Source: an uncultured Acidobacteriia bacterium (lineage in GTDB: Bacteria > Acidobacteriota > Terriglobia > Bryobacterales > Bryobacteraceae). Taken from it: a stretch of DNA of 64,000 nucleotides. This document shows positions 50,988 through 60,476 of the stretch, piece after piece. The stretch covers positions 22,177 to 86,176 of the forward strand of contig CAINNJ010000059.1 of the NCBI GenBank assembly GCA_903851195.1. The letters are read 5' to 3'. Both the position numbers and the translations under genes were made by a program. The notes below the pieces were generated by a model. The model was not told where the DNA came from, did no database searches, and was given only the letters and a program-made list of their open reading frames with translations. Positions within the stretch are counted from its first letter, which is position 1. The number at the start of each line of letters is the position of its first letter.

Positions 50988-52921
50988 TGACCTCGAGCCT
51001 TCAAATCAGCGACGCGCTGGTCGCCTCCGCCCAGCAAACCCTGGAGAGGGCGGCCCGTCACCTGGTCGAACTGCAGCACCCGGACGGTTACTGGTGTGCC
51101 CTGCTCACGGCCGACACCACGCTCGAATCCGATTACATCCTGCTCCAGATCTGGCTCCACGCTCCGGTGGACGGCGTGTGGAATCCGCCCAACCGGGCGC
51201 AGATCGGGCGCGCCGCGGATCGCATCCTCTCGCAGCAGTTGCCCGATGGCGGCTTCAATATCTATGTGAAAGGACCCAGCGAGATCAGCGCCAGCGTCAA
51301 AGCTTACTTCGCGCTGAAACTCGCCAGTCTGATCTACGACAAACTGCCTCCGGACGACCCGCGTCTGGCCCGGCTGCGCGACCGCATCATCGAACTCGGC
51401 GGTATCCAGGAAGCCAACAGCTACACCAAGGTCAACCTGAGCCTGTTCGACCTCTACCCGCGAGAAGGCACGCCCAGCATCCCGCCGGAAGTTCTCCTGC
51501 TCCCCGGCAAGCTTCTTTACCAGATGTCGTCCTGGACGCGCGCTATCGTGGTCTCGCTTGCCATTGTGCATGCGCTCGATCCGCGCCGCCCGGTCCCCGC
51601 GGGCTTTAACCTCGAAGAACTATTTATTCCCGGCAAAAGCATTTCGTTTGAGAGCGATGGCGCGCTGCTGAGTTGGCGCAAGACCTTTATCCAGTCGGAT
51701 AAGATTCTGAAGCTTTGGGAGAAGTACGGCTTCGCGCGCATCCGTCAGACCGCCCTCCGCAAGTGCGAGCACTGGATGCTCGAACGCATGCGGCACTCCG
51801 AAGGCCTCGGCGCCATCTATCCGCCCATGCAGTACTCCATCATGGCGATGGACGTCCTGGGCTACAAAGCCGATCACCCGACGCGCCAGGAAGCGCTCCG
51901 CCAGTTCGAACGCCTGATGGTGGACGATGGCGAGAAACTCTTCTTCCAGCCGTGTTTTTCACCGGTCTGGGACACCGCGATTGGCGCCTATGCGCTGGGC
52001 GAGGCGGGCTTCGGCAACTCCGCCGCTTTGACGAAAACCGCCGACTGGCTGCTGCGGCGCGAAATCCGCCGCAACGGCGACTGGTCGGTGAAACGCCCTT
52101 ACACGGAGCCTTCCGGCTGGGCCTTCGAATTCGAGAACGACTGGTATCCCGATATCGACGATACCGCCATGGTGATGCTGGCTTTCCCGCACATGAGCGC
52201 CTCCGACCCGCGCGCCCAGGAAGCCACTCGGCAGCGGGCGCTCGACTGGTTGCTGGCTATGCAGTCGAAGGACGGCGGCTGGGCTGCGTTCGACGTGGAT
52301 AACAACTGGGAAATCCTCACCCACGTCCCCTTCGCGGACCACAATGCGATGCTCGATCCCACCTGCGCGGACATCACCGGGCGGACTCTTGAAGCACTCG
52401 CGGCCAACGGCTTCGACCGCAATCACCCCGCCTGCCGGCGCGCCGTCGACTACCTGACGCGCACGCAGCTTTCCGACGGCAGTTGGTACGGACGCTGGGG
52501 CGTCGCTTATATCTACGGAACCTGCTTTGCCCTGCGCGGCCTTCGTGCCATGGGTGAAGACGACCACGAACCGCATATCCAGCGAGCCAACGAGTGGCTG
52601 CGCTCCATCCAGAATCCCGACGGCGGCTGGGGCGAAAGCTGCGCCAGCTACGACAACGACCTGTTCACTCCCGCGGAGAGCACGCCTTCCCAAACCGCGT
52701 GGGCTCTCATGGGACTCATGGCGGGCGGCGATACCTACAGTTCCAGCGTGCGAAACGGCATCGAGTACCTGATCACCCGCCAGCAGGAAGGCGGCTCCTG
52801 GCAGGAAGACCTGGCTACCGGAACCGGTTTCCCCAAGGTCTTTTACCTCAACTACCATTACTACCGCCTCTACTTCCCGTTGCTGGCACTGGCGACGTTT
52901 GTCAGGCAGCACGCGGGCTGA
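50987..52921 (+). CDS. shc: Squalene-hopene cyclase
   Basis: 644 residues. The catalytic DXDD motif is D389-I-D-D392 within YPDIDDTAMVML. QW repeats are seen (QHPDGYWCALL near the N-terminus, QNPDGGWGESCASY, QLSDGSWYGRWGV, MQSKDGGWAAFDVD, QEGGSWQEDLATG). It cyclises squalene to hopene and hopanol at the cytoplasmic membrane. It overlaps ispH by one base and lies 10 bases before hpnA. A Cys pair GESCASY is usual in the family. Confidence 0.98.
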   Translation: MTSSLQISDALVASAQQTLERAARHLVELQHPDGYWCALLTADTTLESDYILLQIWLHAPVDGVWNPPNRAQIGRAADRILSQQLPDGGFNIYVKGPSEISASVKAYFALKLASLIYDKLPPDDPRLARLRDRIIELGGIQEANSYTKVNLSLFDLYPREGTPSIPPEVLLLPGKLLYQMSSWTRAIVVSLAIVHALDPRRPVPAGFNLEELFIPGKSISFESDGALLSWRKTFIQSDKILKLWEKYGFARIRQTALRKCEHWMLERMRHSEGLGAIYPPMQYSIMAMDVLGYKADHPTRQEALRQFERLMVDDGEKLFFQPCFSPVWDTAIGAYALGEAGFGNSAALTKTADWLLRREIRRNGDWSVKRPYTEPSGWAFEFENDWYPDIDDTAMVMLAFPHMSASDPRAQEATRQRALDWLLAMQSKDGGWAAFDVDNNWEILTHVPFADHNAMLDPTCADITGRTLEALAANGFDRNHPACRRAVDYLTRTQLSDGSWYGRWGVAYIYGTCFALRGLRAMGEDDHEPHIQRANEWLRSIQNPDGGWGESCASYDNDLFTPAESTPSQTAWALMGLMAGGDTYSSSVRNGIEYLITRQQEGGSWQEDLATGTGFPKVFYLNYHYYRLYFPLLALATFVRQHAG

Positions 52922-52931
52922 TTCGGACTCT

Positions 52932-53912
52932 TTGAGCAGCGCACGGCCCACTCTTGTCACTGGTGCGTCCGGATTCGTCGGATGGCACGTTGCGCGTCTG
53001 CTGCTGGAGCGCGGCCACAAGGTGCGGGCTCTCGTCCGATCCGGCAGCCGGATTCCTGCCCTCGATGTCGAACGCGCGGAAGGCGATCTGCGGGATGCCG
53101 ACTCTCTGCGGCGGGCAGTCGCCGGCTGTGAGCGCGTCTTCCATGTCGCGGCCGACTACCGTCTCTGGTCGAAGAACCCTCAGGAGTTGTATCAGTCGAA
53201 TGTGGACGGCACCCGGAACATGCTCACCGCAGCTCGTGACGCGGGAGTAGATCGCTTCGTTTACACAAGCACCGTCGGCTGCATCGGCGTGCCGAAGGAC
53301 GGAGTCGGCGATGAAACGCAGCCCGTCAGCATGACGGAGATGGCAGGCGCCTACAAGCGGTCGAAATTCCAGGCCGAGGCCGTCGCGCTGGATTTTGCGC
53401 GCACCGGTTTCCCGGTGGTGGTCGTGAACCCGACCGCACCCATGGGCGATCATGATTTCAAGCCGACCCCCACGGGACAGATCGTGCAGGACTTTCTCCG
53501 CGGCGCCATGCCGGCCTACATCGATACCGGACTCAACGTCGTGAACGTACGCGACGTTGCCCTGGGCCACCTGCTGGCGTGCGAACACGGTCGGGTGGGT
53601 GAGCGCTACATCCTCGGCGCGGAAAACATGACGCTCGGCCAGATCCTGGGCGAGATGGCGTCCATCACGGGCCGTACCGCGCCGAAAATCCGTCTGCCGT
53701 ACTTTGTCGCCTGGACCGCCGGAGTCGTCACCACCGGGCTCGCGCATCTCACCGGCATCCCGCCGCGAGCGCCGATGGAAGCCGTCCGCATGGCGAAAAA
53801 GAAGATGTGGGTGAGTCATGCGAAAGCCGCCCGCGAACTCGGCTTTCAGCCGGGCCCGGCCAGAGAGGCTCTGGTGGAGGCGATCGGCTGGTTCCAGAGG
53901 CCGACGGCGTGA
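52932..53912 (+). CDS. hpnA: Hopanoid-associated NAD-dependent sugar epimerase HpnA
   Basis: 326 residues from TTG 52932 (SSARPTLVTGASGFVGWH), ten bases after shc; an alternative TTG at 52899 would overlap shc. Extended short-chain dehydrogenase: TGASGFVGWHVARLL binds NAD, YTSTVGCIGV and YKRSKFQAE give the YxxxK catalytic pair, and NPTAPMGDHDFKPTPTGQ is the epimerase signature. Its reaction in hopanoid side-chain synthesis is not firmly established; the family assignment is by similarity and context. Confidence 0.93.
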   Translation: MSSARPTLVTGASGFVGWHVARLLLERGHKVRALVRSGSRIPALDVERAEGDLRDADSLRRAVAGCERVFHVAADYRLWSKNPQELYQSNVDGTRNMLTAARDAGVDRFVYTSTVGCIGVPKDGVGDETQPVSMTEMAGAYKRSKFQAEAVALDFARTGFPVVVVNPTAPMGDHDFKPTPTGQIVQDFLRGAMPAYIDTGLNVVNVRDVALGHLLACEHGRVGERYILGAENMTLGQILGEMASITGRTAPKIRLPYFVAWTAGVVTTGLAHLTGIPPRAPMEAVRMAKKKMWVSHAKAARELGFQPGPAREALVEAIGWFQRPTA

Positions 53913-54598
53913 CGGCCCCCCTCCTCTTCGTGGCGGCCGACCCGCGCGAGTGCGAACCCTGGGTCGCGCATTGGAAGGGCCTGGAAAAGCTTTCGCTTCC
54001 CGTGCATTGGGCCAGGGCAGGGAAGTGGCGGGATTCGCCGGTAATTGCGCTCGCTAACGGCGCTGGCTGGGAACGGGCTTATTCCGCCGTTCAGACTGTC
54101 CGCGATGCCCGCGCGGTTTGCAATATCGGCTTTTGCGGAGCTCTGGATGAAGCCCTCCACATCGGGGAGATTGTCCTCGCTACCAGCATCCAGGGTCCCG
54201 GCGGCGACTACAAGGTTGCCTCGCCCGAAAGTCCGGCCGCCGCAACCGGCCCGTTAATCTCCGTATCACGCATCGCGCAAACCGCCGCCGAAAAACGCGA
54301 TTTACGAAAATCCGGCGGTCTTGTCGTCGAAATGGAAGCGGCGGGCGCGGCTCGCGCATCTGAAGAACTTGGCGTTCCGTTCTTCTGCGTGCGCGCGGTC
54401 AGCGACCTGGCGAACGAAGATTTTGCCAATAACTTTAATGACTTCTTTATGAGTGACGGGCGAATTCATATTCCGCGCCTGCTTGCGGGCGCCCTGCACA
54501 GTCCGGTAAAACGATTTGGAGAGCTGATTCGTCTCTCCGGGCGCGCCGCGCTCGCATCCAAAAACCTGGGAGAATTTCTTGCCAACTGCACCTTCTGA
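53909..54598 (+). CDS. hpnG: Hopanoid-associated nucleoside phosphorylase-like protein HpnG
   Basis: 229 residues from the GTG at 53909, which overlaps the hpnA stop (GTGA). LLFVAADPRECE is the family start, ICNIGFCGALDEALHIGEIVLA and the final VEMEAAGAARASEELGVPFFCVRAVSDLA are the purine-nucleosidase-like motifs. HpnG removes adenine from adenosylhopane to give (phospho)ribosylhopane. The enzyme making adenosylhopane (HpnH, radical SAM) is not in the window. Confidence 0.94.
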   Translation: MTAPLLFVAADPRECEPWVAHWKGLEKLSLPVHWARAGKWRDSPVIALANGAGWERAYSAVQTVRDARAVCNIGFCGALDEALHIGEIVLATSIQGPGGDYKVASPESPAAATGPLISVSRIAQTAAEKRDLRKSGGLVVEMEAAGAARASEELGVPFFCVRAVSDLANEDFANNFNDFFMSDGRIHIPRLLAGALHSPVKRFGELIRLSGRAALASKNLGEFLANCTF

Positions 54599-54602
54599 TC
54601 TC

Positions 54603-55697
54603 ATGCGCGCCGCGGTCTATCGGGGCGACAGCGTGGTTTCCGTGGATGAGGTCGCGATTCCCGACATCGGTCCCGGCGAGATTCTTATTCGCGTGGAAGC
54701 CTGCGGCGTCTGCCACACGGATCTGAAGAAAATTGAATACAACCTGCTGACGCCGCCGCGAATCTATGGACATGAGACGGCCGGAGTGGTTGCGGCGGTC
54801 GGCGCGAACGTCACCAAATACCAGCCAGGCGACCGAGTGATTGTCTTCCACCACATCCCGTGCGGCGCCTGCTTCTACTGCAGCCGGAAGCTCTACGCGC
54901 AGTGTCCGGTCTATAAAAAGGTCGGCGTTACGGCGGGTTTCGAACCGGCCGGCGGCGGCTTCGCGCAGTACGTTCGCGTGATGGACTGGATCGTCGAACG
55001 CGGCGTCGAAAAGATTCCGGACGGCGTGCCTTTCGAAACCGCGGCCTTCGTGGAACCGGTCAACACCTGCGTCAAAGCGGTGGAACAGTGCGATCCGCAG
55101 CCGGACGATGTAGTTCTGGTTCAGGGACAGGGGCCTATCGGCCTGATCTTCACCATGCTGCTGAAACTGCGCGGCTGCACCATCGTGACGACGGATGCGA
55201 TCGCTTCCCGCCTGGCTCTCTCCCGTGAGTGCGGCGCCCATTTCGCGCTCGACCCGCGCACGGAAGACGTCGCCGCAAAACTGAAAGAACTGACCGCTGG
55301 CCGAGGCGCGGACATGGTCTTTGTCGCCACCAACGTGAGGGGACTGGTCGAAGAAGCCATCCGCTCCACCCGCCCGGGCGCCAAAATCATGCTCTTCGCC
55401 CAGACCTCCGATAAAGAGCGCATCGAGCTTTCCGGCGCCAGTATCTGCGTCGGCGAACGCTCCCTGCTCGGCTCCTACAGCGCTTCGGTCGATCTCCAGG
55501 CAGAGTCTGCCGACCTGGTTTTCAGCGGGAAATTGCCGGTGCATTTGCTGATCTCGCACCGCGTTCCGCTTGATAAGATCGACTTTGCATTCCGCCTCGC
55601 AACGCATCCCGGCGAATTTCCGGAGGAGAATCCTCTGAAGATCGTGGTGCAACCGCAATCGCAGTCCGCCAATCTTCCCGCGGAGTCGTACTCTTGA
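54603..55697 (+). CDS. Zinc-dependent alcohol dehydrogenase 1 of the hopanoid operon
   Basis: 364 residues from ATG 54603; TTG 54579 has a better ribosome site (GGGAGA) and would add eight residues. Catalytic zinc: CGVCHTD and GHETAG. Structural zinc: CGACFYCSRKLYAQC, four cysteines. NAD(P) loop is VQGQGPIGLIFTMLLKLRG, followed by TTDAIASRLALSRECGA. It lies between hpnG and a second dehydrogenase; its stop overlaps that gene's TTG. The substrate may be a hopanoid aldehyde such as ribosylhopane; this is inferred only from position. Confidence 0.92.
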   Translation: MRAAVYRGDSVVSVDEVAIPDIGPGEILIRVEACGVCHTDLKKIEYNLLTPPRIYGHETAGVVAAVGANVTKYQPGDRVIVFHHIPCGACFYCSRKLYAQCPVYKKVGVTAGFEPAGGGFAQYVRVMDWIVERGVEKIPDGVPFETAAFVEPVNTCVKAVEQCDPQPDDVVLVQGQGPIGLIFTMLLKLRGCTIVTTDAIASRLALSRECGAHFALDPRTEDVAAKLKELTAGRGADMVFVATNVRGLVEEAIRSTRPGAKIMLFAQTSDKERIELSGASICVGERSLLGSYSASVDLQAESADLVFSGKLPVHLLISHRVPLDKIDFAFRLATHPGEFPEENPLKIVVQPQSQSANLPAESYS

Positions 55698-56734
55698 ACG
55701 AGACTATGCTCGCCGCCGTTCTCTACGGCAAACAGCACGTGCAGGTGGAACGGGTTCCCGTTCCCGACGTTGGCCCGGACGATCTCCTGGTGCGCGTGCG
55801 CGCCGCCCTGACCTGCGGCACGGACCTCAAAGTCTTCCTGCGCGGCTACCACGCCCGCATGATCATGCCGCCCGCCCTGTTCGGCCACGAACTGGCCGGC
55901 GACGTGGTGGCGGTGGGCGAGCGTGTGAAGGGCTTCGAGATCGGCCAGCGCATCGTGGCGGCGAATTCCGCGCCCTGCCTGCGCTGCTTCTACTGCCGTC
56001 GCGGACGCGTCAATCTCTGCGAAGATCTGCTGTTTAATAACGGCGCATATGCGGAATTTATCAAAATTCCCGCGCCGATTGTGCGCCTGAACACGTACGT
56101 TATTCCCCCCCATCTCGACTACCGGGACGCCGCGCTGGCTGAACCCCTCGCCTGCGTCGTGAAGGGCGTAGAAGATTCGGAGATGCGCGCGGGCGATACG
56201 GTCGTGGTTTTGGGCGTGGGCCCGATCGGCTCCATGTTCATTCGCCTCGCCAAACTGCGCGGTGCGCGCGTCATCGCGGTCGGACGCCGCCGGCTCAAGC
56301 TCGATAAAGCCATGCGACTCGGGGCGGACCGTTTTGTCGCCACCGAAGAACTCACCAACCCCGTGGCAACCGTGCGCGAACTCACCGGGGGACATGGCGC
56401 CGACATCGTTATCGAGGCCGTGGGCAAACCCGAAACCTGGAACTGGTCCGTCGAAATGCTGCGACGCGGCGGCACCGTCAATTTCTTCGGCGGTCCCCCC
56501 AGCGGAACGCGGGTAGAACTCGACACCAACCTGCTGCATTACTCGGAAATCACCTGTAAAGCAAGCTTTCACCACACCCCGTCCACCATGCGCGAGGCGC
56601 TCGACATCATCGCCAGCGGCGGCATTTCCGCGCGGGATTTCGTGGACGCCGAAGAGCCGCTCGAAAACCTCTCGTCCGTGCTCTTTCGGCTCGCCGAAGG
56701 CACCAACACCCTGAAGACGGCAATCATTCCGTGA
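55694..56734 (+). CDS. Zinc-dependent alcohol dehydrogenase 2 of the hopanoid operon
   Basis: 346 residues from TTG 55694, overlapping the previous stop (TTGA); ATG 55706 is an alternative start. Catalytic zinc: ALTCGTDLK and GHELAG; structural zinc CLRCFYCRRGRVNLC. NAD loop: VVLGVGPIGSMFIRLAKLRG and VIAVGRRRLKLDKAMRLGAD. It resembles sorbitol/threonine dehydrogenase-type MDR proteins and is distinct from its neighbour, so the two are not a recent duplication. Its TGA overlaps the hpnC GTG. Confidence 0.92.
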   Translation: MNETMLAAVLYGKQHVQVERVPVPDVGPDDLLVRVRAALTCGTDLKVFLRGYHARMIMPPALFGHELAGDVVAVGERVKGFEIGQRIVAANSAPCLRCFYCRRGRVNLCEDLLFNNGAYAEFIKIPAPIVRLNTYVIPPHLDYRDAALAEPLACVVKGVEDSEMRAGDTVVVLGVGPIGSMFIRLAKLRGARVIAVGRRRLKLDKAMRLGADRFVATEELTNPVATVRELTGGHGADIVIEAVGKPETWNWSVEMLRRGGTVNFFGGPPSGTRVELDTNLLHYSEITCKASFHHTPSTMREALDIIASGGISARDFVDAEEPLENLSSVLFRLAEGTNTLKTAIIP

Positions 56735-57657
56735 ACGGGTTTCTGGAACCGAAAGACTTCGTCCGCGACCCGGCGGCCAGGGATCGGGTCTGGACTCCCG
56801 CCGAAAGCCTGCAGTACACCCGTTGGCTCGCCACTCACCACTACGAGAACTTCCACGTGGTGAGTTTCCTGCTGCCCAAACACCTGCACCAGGATTTCTA
56901 CAACGTCTACTCGTATTGCCGCTGGGCCGACGATCTCGGCGATGAAATGGGCGACACGCAGGAGAGCCTGCGTCTGCTTGCCTGGTGGTCAGGCGAACTC
57001 GACCGTATGTACGCCGGCGAGACGCAGCATCCCGTTTTCAACGCCCTGCTCGGCACGGTCCGGAAATACGGCATCCCCCAGCAACCTTTTTCCGACCTGA
57101 TCCGCGCTTTTATCCAGGACCAGACCGTCACCCGCTACGCCGATTGGCCGGAGATCATCGAATACTGCGTTTATTCCGCCAATCCCGTCGGCCGCCTGGT
57201 GCTGTACCTTTGCGGTTATTCCGACGCTGAACGCCAGCGCCTCTCCGACGCCACCTGCACCGGTCTGCAACTCGCCAACTTCTGGCAGGATGTGACGGTC
57301 GACCAACAGAAGGACCGCGTCTATCTTCCCCTGAGCCTGCTCGCGAAGAACAACTACACTGTCGACGATCTCTTCGCCCACACGGTTGACGACCGCTTCC
57401 GCGAAGTCATGCGCGAGGCGGTGGCGCGCGCGCGGGATTACTTCCACACGGGGCTTCCCCTGAACCGCATGGTGAACAAACGCCTCTCGGTGGATCTGGA
57501 ACTGTTCAGCCGCGGCGGACTCTGCATCCTCGATAAGATCGAAAAGCAAAACTACGACGTGCTGTCGCGGCGGCCCAAAATCTCGAAGGGCGAACGCGTG
57601 CGCCTTCTGATTGGTACGCTGGTTCGAGTGGGTCTGGGACTGAGCCGCGCCGCATAA
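56731..57657 (+). CDS. hpnC: Squalene synthase HpnC (hydroxysqualene-forming)
   Basis: 308 residues from GTG 56731. First Asp-rich motif WADDLGDE (Asp67, Asp68, Asp71), second NFWQDVTVDQQKDRVYLP. HpnC converts presqualene diphosphate to hydroxysqualene. Its stop overlaps the hpnD ATG by one base (TAATG). The third member, HpnE, a flavoprotein giving squalene, is not in the window. Confidence 0.95.
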   Translation: MNGFLEPKDFVRDPAARDRVWTPAESLQYTRWLATHHYENFHVVSFLLPKHLHQDFYNVYSYCRWADDLGDEMGDTQESLRLLAWWSGELDRMYAGETQHPVFNALLGTVRKYGIPQQPFSDLIRAFIQDQTVTRYADWPEIIEYCVYSANPVGRLVLYLCGYSDAERQRLSDATCTGLQLANFWQDVTVDQQKDRVYLPLSLLAKNNYTVDDLFAHTVDDRFREVMREAVARARDYFHTGLPLNRMVNKRLSVDLELFSRGGLCILDKIEKQNYDVLSRRPKISKGERVRLLIGTLVRVGLGLSRAA

Positions 57658-58514
57658 TGTTGTCTCTCGAAGCCTCGTACGCGCACTGTCGCGCGGTCGC
57701 CAAAGCGCGCGCGAAAAACTTCTATTACTCGTTCGTCCTGCTCGATAAGGACCGCAAGAACGCCATGTGCGCCGTCTACGCGTTCATGCGCTACTGCGAC
57801 GACCTCAGCGACGAACCTGGAGCCACCCGCACCGCCATGGACCGCTGGAGCGCCGCGCTCGAAGAAGCCCTCGCGGGCCGCCCTGATTCCAGTCCCGTCT
57901 GGCCGGCCTTTCTCGACACCGTCGAACGCTACCACATTCCCCACCAGTACTTCCGCGACATGATCGCCGGTGTCGCCTCCGATCTCGACGGCGGCGGCGC
58001 GTCGCTCCACGCCATCCGCACCTTCCCGGAGCTTTATCAGTACTGTTATCGCGTCGCTTCCGTCGTCGGACTCACCACCATCCACATCTTCGGCTTCACC
58101 TCCGCCGAAGCTCTGCCCCTCGCCGAAAAGTGCGGCATTGCTTTCCAGCTCACCAACATCCTGCGCGATGTCAAAGAGGATGTCGATCTCGGCCGCGCCT
58201 ACCTGCCGGCGGAAGACCTCGCCCGCTTCGGCGTCACCGAAGACGACCTCCGCCAGGGCCGCCGCACCGAACGTTTCGGCGCACTGATGGATTTCGAGAT
58301 CGCCCGCGCCCAACAGTATTACCGGGAAGCGCGCCCGCTGCTCGGCCTTATTCAGCCCCGCGCCCGCGCGTCCATGTGGGCGCTCATCCGGATCTATTCG
58401 AGCCTGCTCGACCGCATCGCGGAACAGTCTTACGATGTCCTCCGCCGCCGCATCTCGCTCGGCGTCACCGAGAAGGTCTGGATCGTCGCCCGCGCGGCTC
58501 TCGGCTGGATGTAA
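57657..58514 (+). CDS. hpnD: Presqualene diphosphate synthase HpnD
   Basis: 285 residues. Asp-rich motifs are RYCDDLSDE (Asp48, Asp49, Asp52) and NILRDVKEDVDLGRAYLP. HpnD condenses two farnesyl diphosphates to presqualene diphosphate. It is the last gene of the operon; the next gene converges from the other strand with only 17 bases between. No terminator with a T-run is evident. Confidence 0.95.
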   Translation: MLSLEASYAHCRAVAKARAKNFYYSFVLLDKDRKNAMCAVYAFMRYCDDLSDEPGATRTAMDRWSAALEEALAGRPDSSPVWPAFLDTVERYHIPHQYFRDMIAGVASDLDGGGASLHAIRTFPELYQYCYRVASVVGLTTIHIFGFTSAEALPLAEKCGIAFQLTNILRDVKEDVDLGRAYLPAEDLARFGVTEDDLRQGRRTERFGALMDFEIARAQQYYREARPLLGLIQPRARASMWALIRIYSSLLDRIAEQSYDVLRRRISLGVTEKVWIVARAALGWM

Positions 58515-58531
58515 GCGGATTCGTCCGGGCC

Positions 58532-59353
58532 TTAGTTCGGGACCGGAACGCGAACGATACGGTCAATCACCAGCACGTCTGCCGGCCTTTCTTTTTTCTC
58601 GAGTTTCAGACCGAGTTGCTGGTCGAGCGCTACGGATAAAACCGGAGGAGCCTGGTCGGGAGACGGCGGCGCCGATGGCGGAACCGCCCCATCCGGTCCC
58701 CCTGCAGTGCAGCTCTTACAGTCGTACAGCGGTTCGTAGGTCAGTGCGAAGTCATAGGTTGCCGTGAGGCCGGTTTCGTCGAAAACAAAACGTCCTTCCG
58801 GATGGCCGAGCATCTTCACGAACTCGCCGACAGTGCAGTTCCCGCATGTGATTGTCCGGGTGCCGGGCATGGATCGCTCTTTGCGTGAAGGGTTGGCCGC
58901 GGCATCCTTCGGGGCGGGCAGCCGCGCGCGGCCTTTGGGAGCGACCAGAACATAGGCTGGCAGCATCTGCTTCTCGCGATGCGCCGCCAAACGAAACCGT
59001 TCCGCCAGCAGGTTCTGCAGCATGCTCCGCATCTGGTCTTTGGTTGCGTCCGGCGGAAGCGTGGCGGCAATATCGAACATGTCGATGTTGAACCACTCGG
59101 GCCCGCTGATTTTTTGGCTGTCCTGAAGATCGAAGGCAACCCGGAGAATCATCGTCAGGGTGGCGTTCGAGAAGGTGAGGTGGGTGGGATCCTGAGTGCC
59201 GGGGCCGCCGGCGGTGGCGATGTGGATCGGGCCCCCTTTGTAGGGCGCGGCGGGCTTGAGTGAGGCGACCTCGAATGTCTGAGCCACTCCGAAACAGCAG
59301 GTAAGCACGATCAGGCAGGTGAGCCGCACGGCTCCAATATATCTCTCCTTCAC
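58532..59353 (-). CDS. TIGR03435-like secreted soil-Acidobacteria protein
   Basis: 273 residues with signal peptide (LTCLIVLTCCFGVAQ). FEVASLKPAAP, LRVAFDLQDSQKISGPEWFNIDMFDIAATLP, MRSMLQNLLAERFRLAAHREKQMLPAYVLV, FDETGLTATYDFALTYEP and DQQLGLKLEKKERPADVLVIDRI give the known pattern of this lineage-restricted family. Several cysteines (CGNCTVG, CKSCTAG) could form disulfides. Function unknown; often found in many copies in Solibacter-like genomes. Confidence 0.93.
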   Translation of the reverse strand: MKERYIGAVRLTCLIVLTCCFGVAQTFEVASLKPAAPYKGGPIHIATAGGPGTQDPTHLTFSNATLTMILRVAFDLQDSQKISGPEWFNIDMFDIAATLPPDATKDQMRSMLQNLLAERFRLAAHREKQMLPAYVLVAPKGRARLPAPKDAAANPSRKERSMPGTRTITCGNCTVGEFVKMLGHPEGRFVFDETGLTATYDFALTYEPLYDCKSCTAGGPDGAVPPSAPPSPDQAPPVLSVALDQQLGLKLEKKERPADVLVIDRIVRVPVPN

Positions 59354-59411
59354 CCGTTTTCTCCGAATCCGGAACGGAATGCGAACCGCCGTGATAAACA
59401 GGTAAGTTCAC

Positions 59412-60458
59412 ATGTCGAACAGCACCACTCCCCAAACCGTCGTCACTTTCGGCGAAATTATGCTCCGCCTGGCGCCTCCCGGCTTCGAGCGCTTCCTGCA
59501 GAGTCCCTCGTTCGTCGCCACCTGGGGCGGAGGCGAGGCCAACGTTGCGGTCTCCGTCGCGGGCTTCGGTCTTCCGGCCTCGTTCGTTACCGCCGTCCCC
59601 TCCAATCCCCTTGCCGACGCCATGATCGGTGAACTCCGCCGCTTCAACGTCGGGACCTCTCACATCGTTCGCGGCAAGGGCCGCATGGGCGTCTACTTCG
59701 TCGAGCCCGGCGCGAACCAGCGGGCCTCCAAAGTGGTCTACGACCGCGAGAACAGCTCCATGGCCCTCGCCAAACCCGGCGACTTCGACTGGAACGCCAT
59801 CCTCGAAAACGCCGGCTGGTTCCACACCACCGGCATCACCCCGGCCATCAGCGCCTCCGCCGCCGACCTCGCTCTCGAAAGCGTCAAAGCAGCCCGTGCC
59901 AAAGGCATCACCGTGTCCTGCGATCTCAATTACCGCAAGAACCTCTGGAAGTGGGGCAAGCAGGCCCACGAAGTGATGGGCGAACTCGTGAAGCATGTCG
60001 ATGTCGTGATCGCCAACGAAGAAGATTGCCAGGCCGCTCTGGGCATTCAGGCCGATGTGGACGTCCACTCCGGCCACCTCAGCCACGACGTCTATCGCGC
60101 GCTCGCGGAGAAAGTGGTCAGCGCCCACCCGAACATCAAAACCCTCGCCATCACGTTGCGCGAGTCGAAAAGCGCCTCCCATAACGGCTGGTCGGCCTGC
60201 CTGTTCGACGGCAAGGATTTCCTGCTCAGCCGCCACTACGAAATCACGCACATCGTGGACCGCGTGGGCGGCGGCGACTCCTTCGCCGGCGGCCTGATCT
60301 ACGGACTGCTTACGCTCGGCTCCAAACAGGAAGCGCTCGAGTTCGCGGTGGCCGCGAGTTGTCTGAAACACTCCCTGCCCGGCGACTTCAACCGGTTCTC
60401 CACGGACGAAGTGAAGACCCTGCTCAAGGGCGACGGCTCCGGCCGCGTGCAGCGTTAA
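59412..60458 (+). CDS. kdgK: PfkB-family sugar kinase, 2-keto-3-deoxygluconate kinase-like
   Basis: 348 residues. [23 protein letters not shown] and [16 protein letters not shown] are the KdgK-type start; [17 protein letters not shown] has the catalytic Asp (~289) of PfkB kinases. It would phosphorylate KDG to KDPG in the cytoplasm, feeding the Entner-Doudoroff route from pectin or uronate breakdown. The symbol is by similarity only; the KDPG aldolase is not adjacent. Confidence 0.88.
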   Translation: MSNSTTPQTVVTFGEIMLRLAPPGFERFLQSPSFVATWGGGEANVAVSVAGFGLPASFVTAVPSNPLADAMIGELRRFNVGTSHIVRGKGRMGVYFVEPGANQRASKVVYDRENSSMALAKPGDFDWNAILENAGWFHTTGITPAISASAADLALESVKAARAKGITVSCDLNYRKNLWKWGKQAHEVMGELVKHVDVVIANEEDCQAALGIQADVDVHSGHLSHDVYRALAEKVVSAHPNIKTLAITLRESKSASHNGWSACLFDGKDFLLSRHYEITHIVDRVGGGDSFAGGLIYGLLTLGSKQEALEFAVAASCLKHSLPGDFNRFSTDEVKTLLKGDGSGRVQR

Positions 60459-60476
60459 TCCACGGGCCACACGCAG

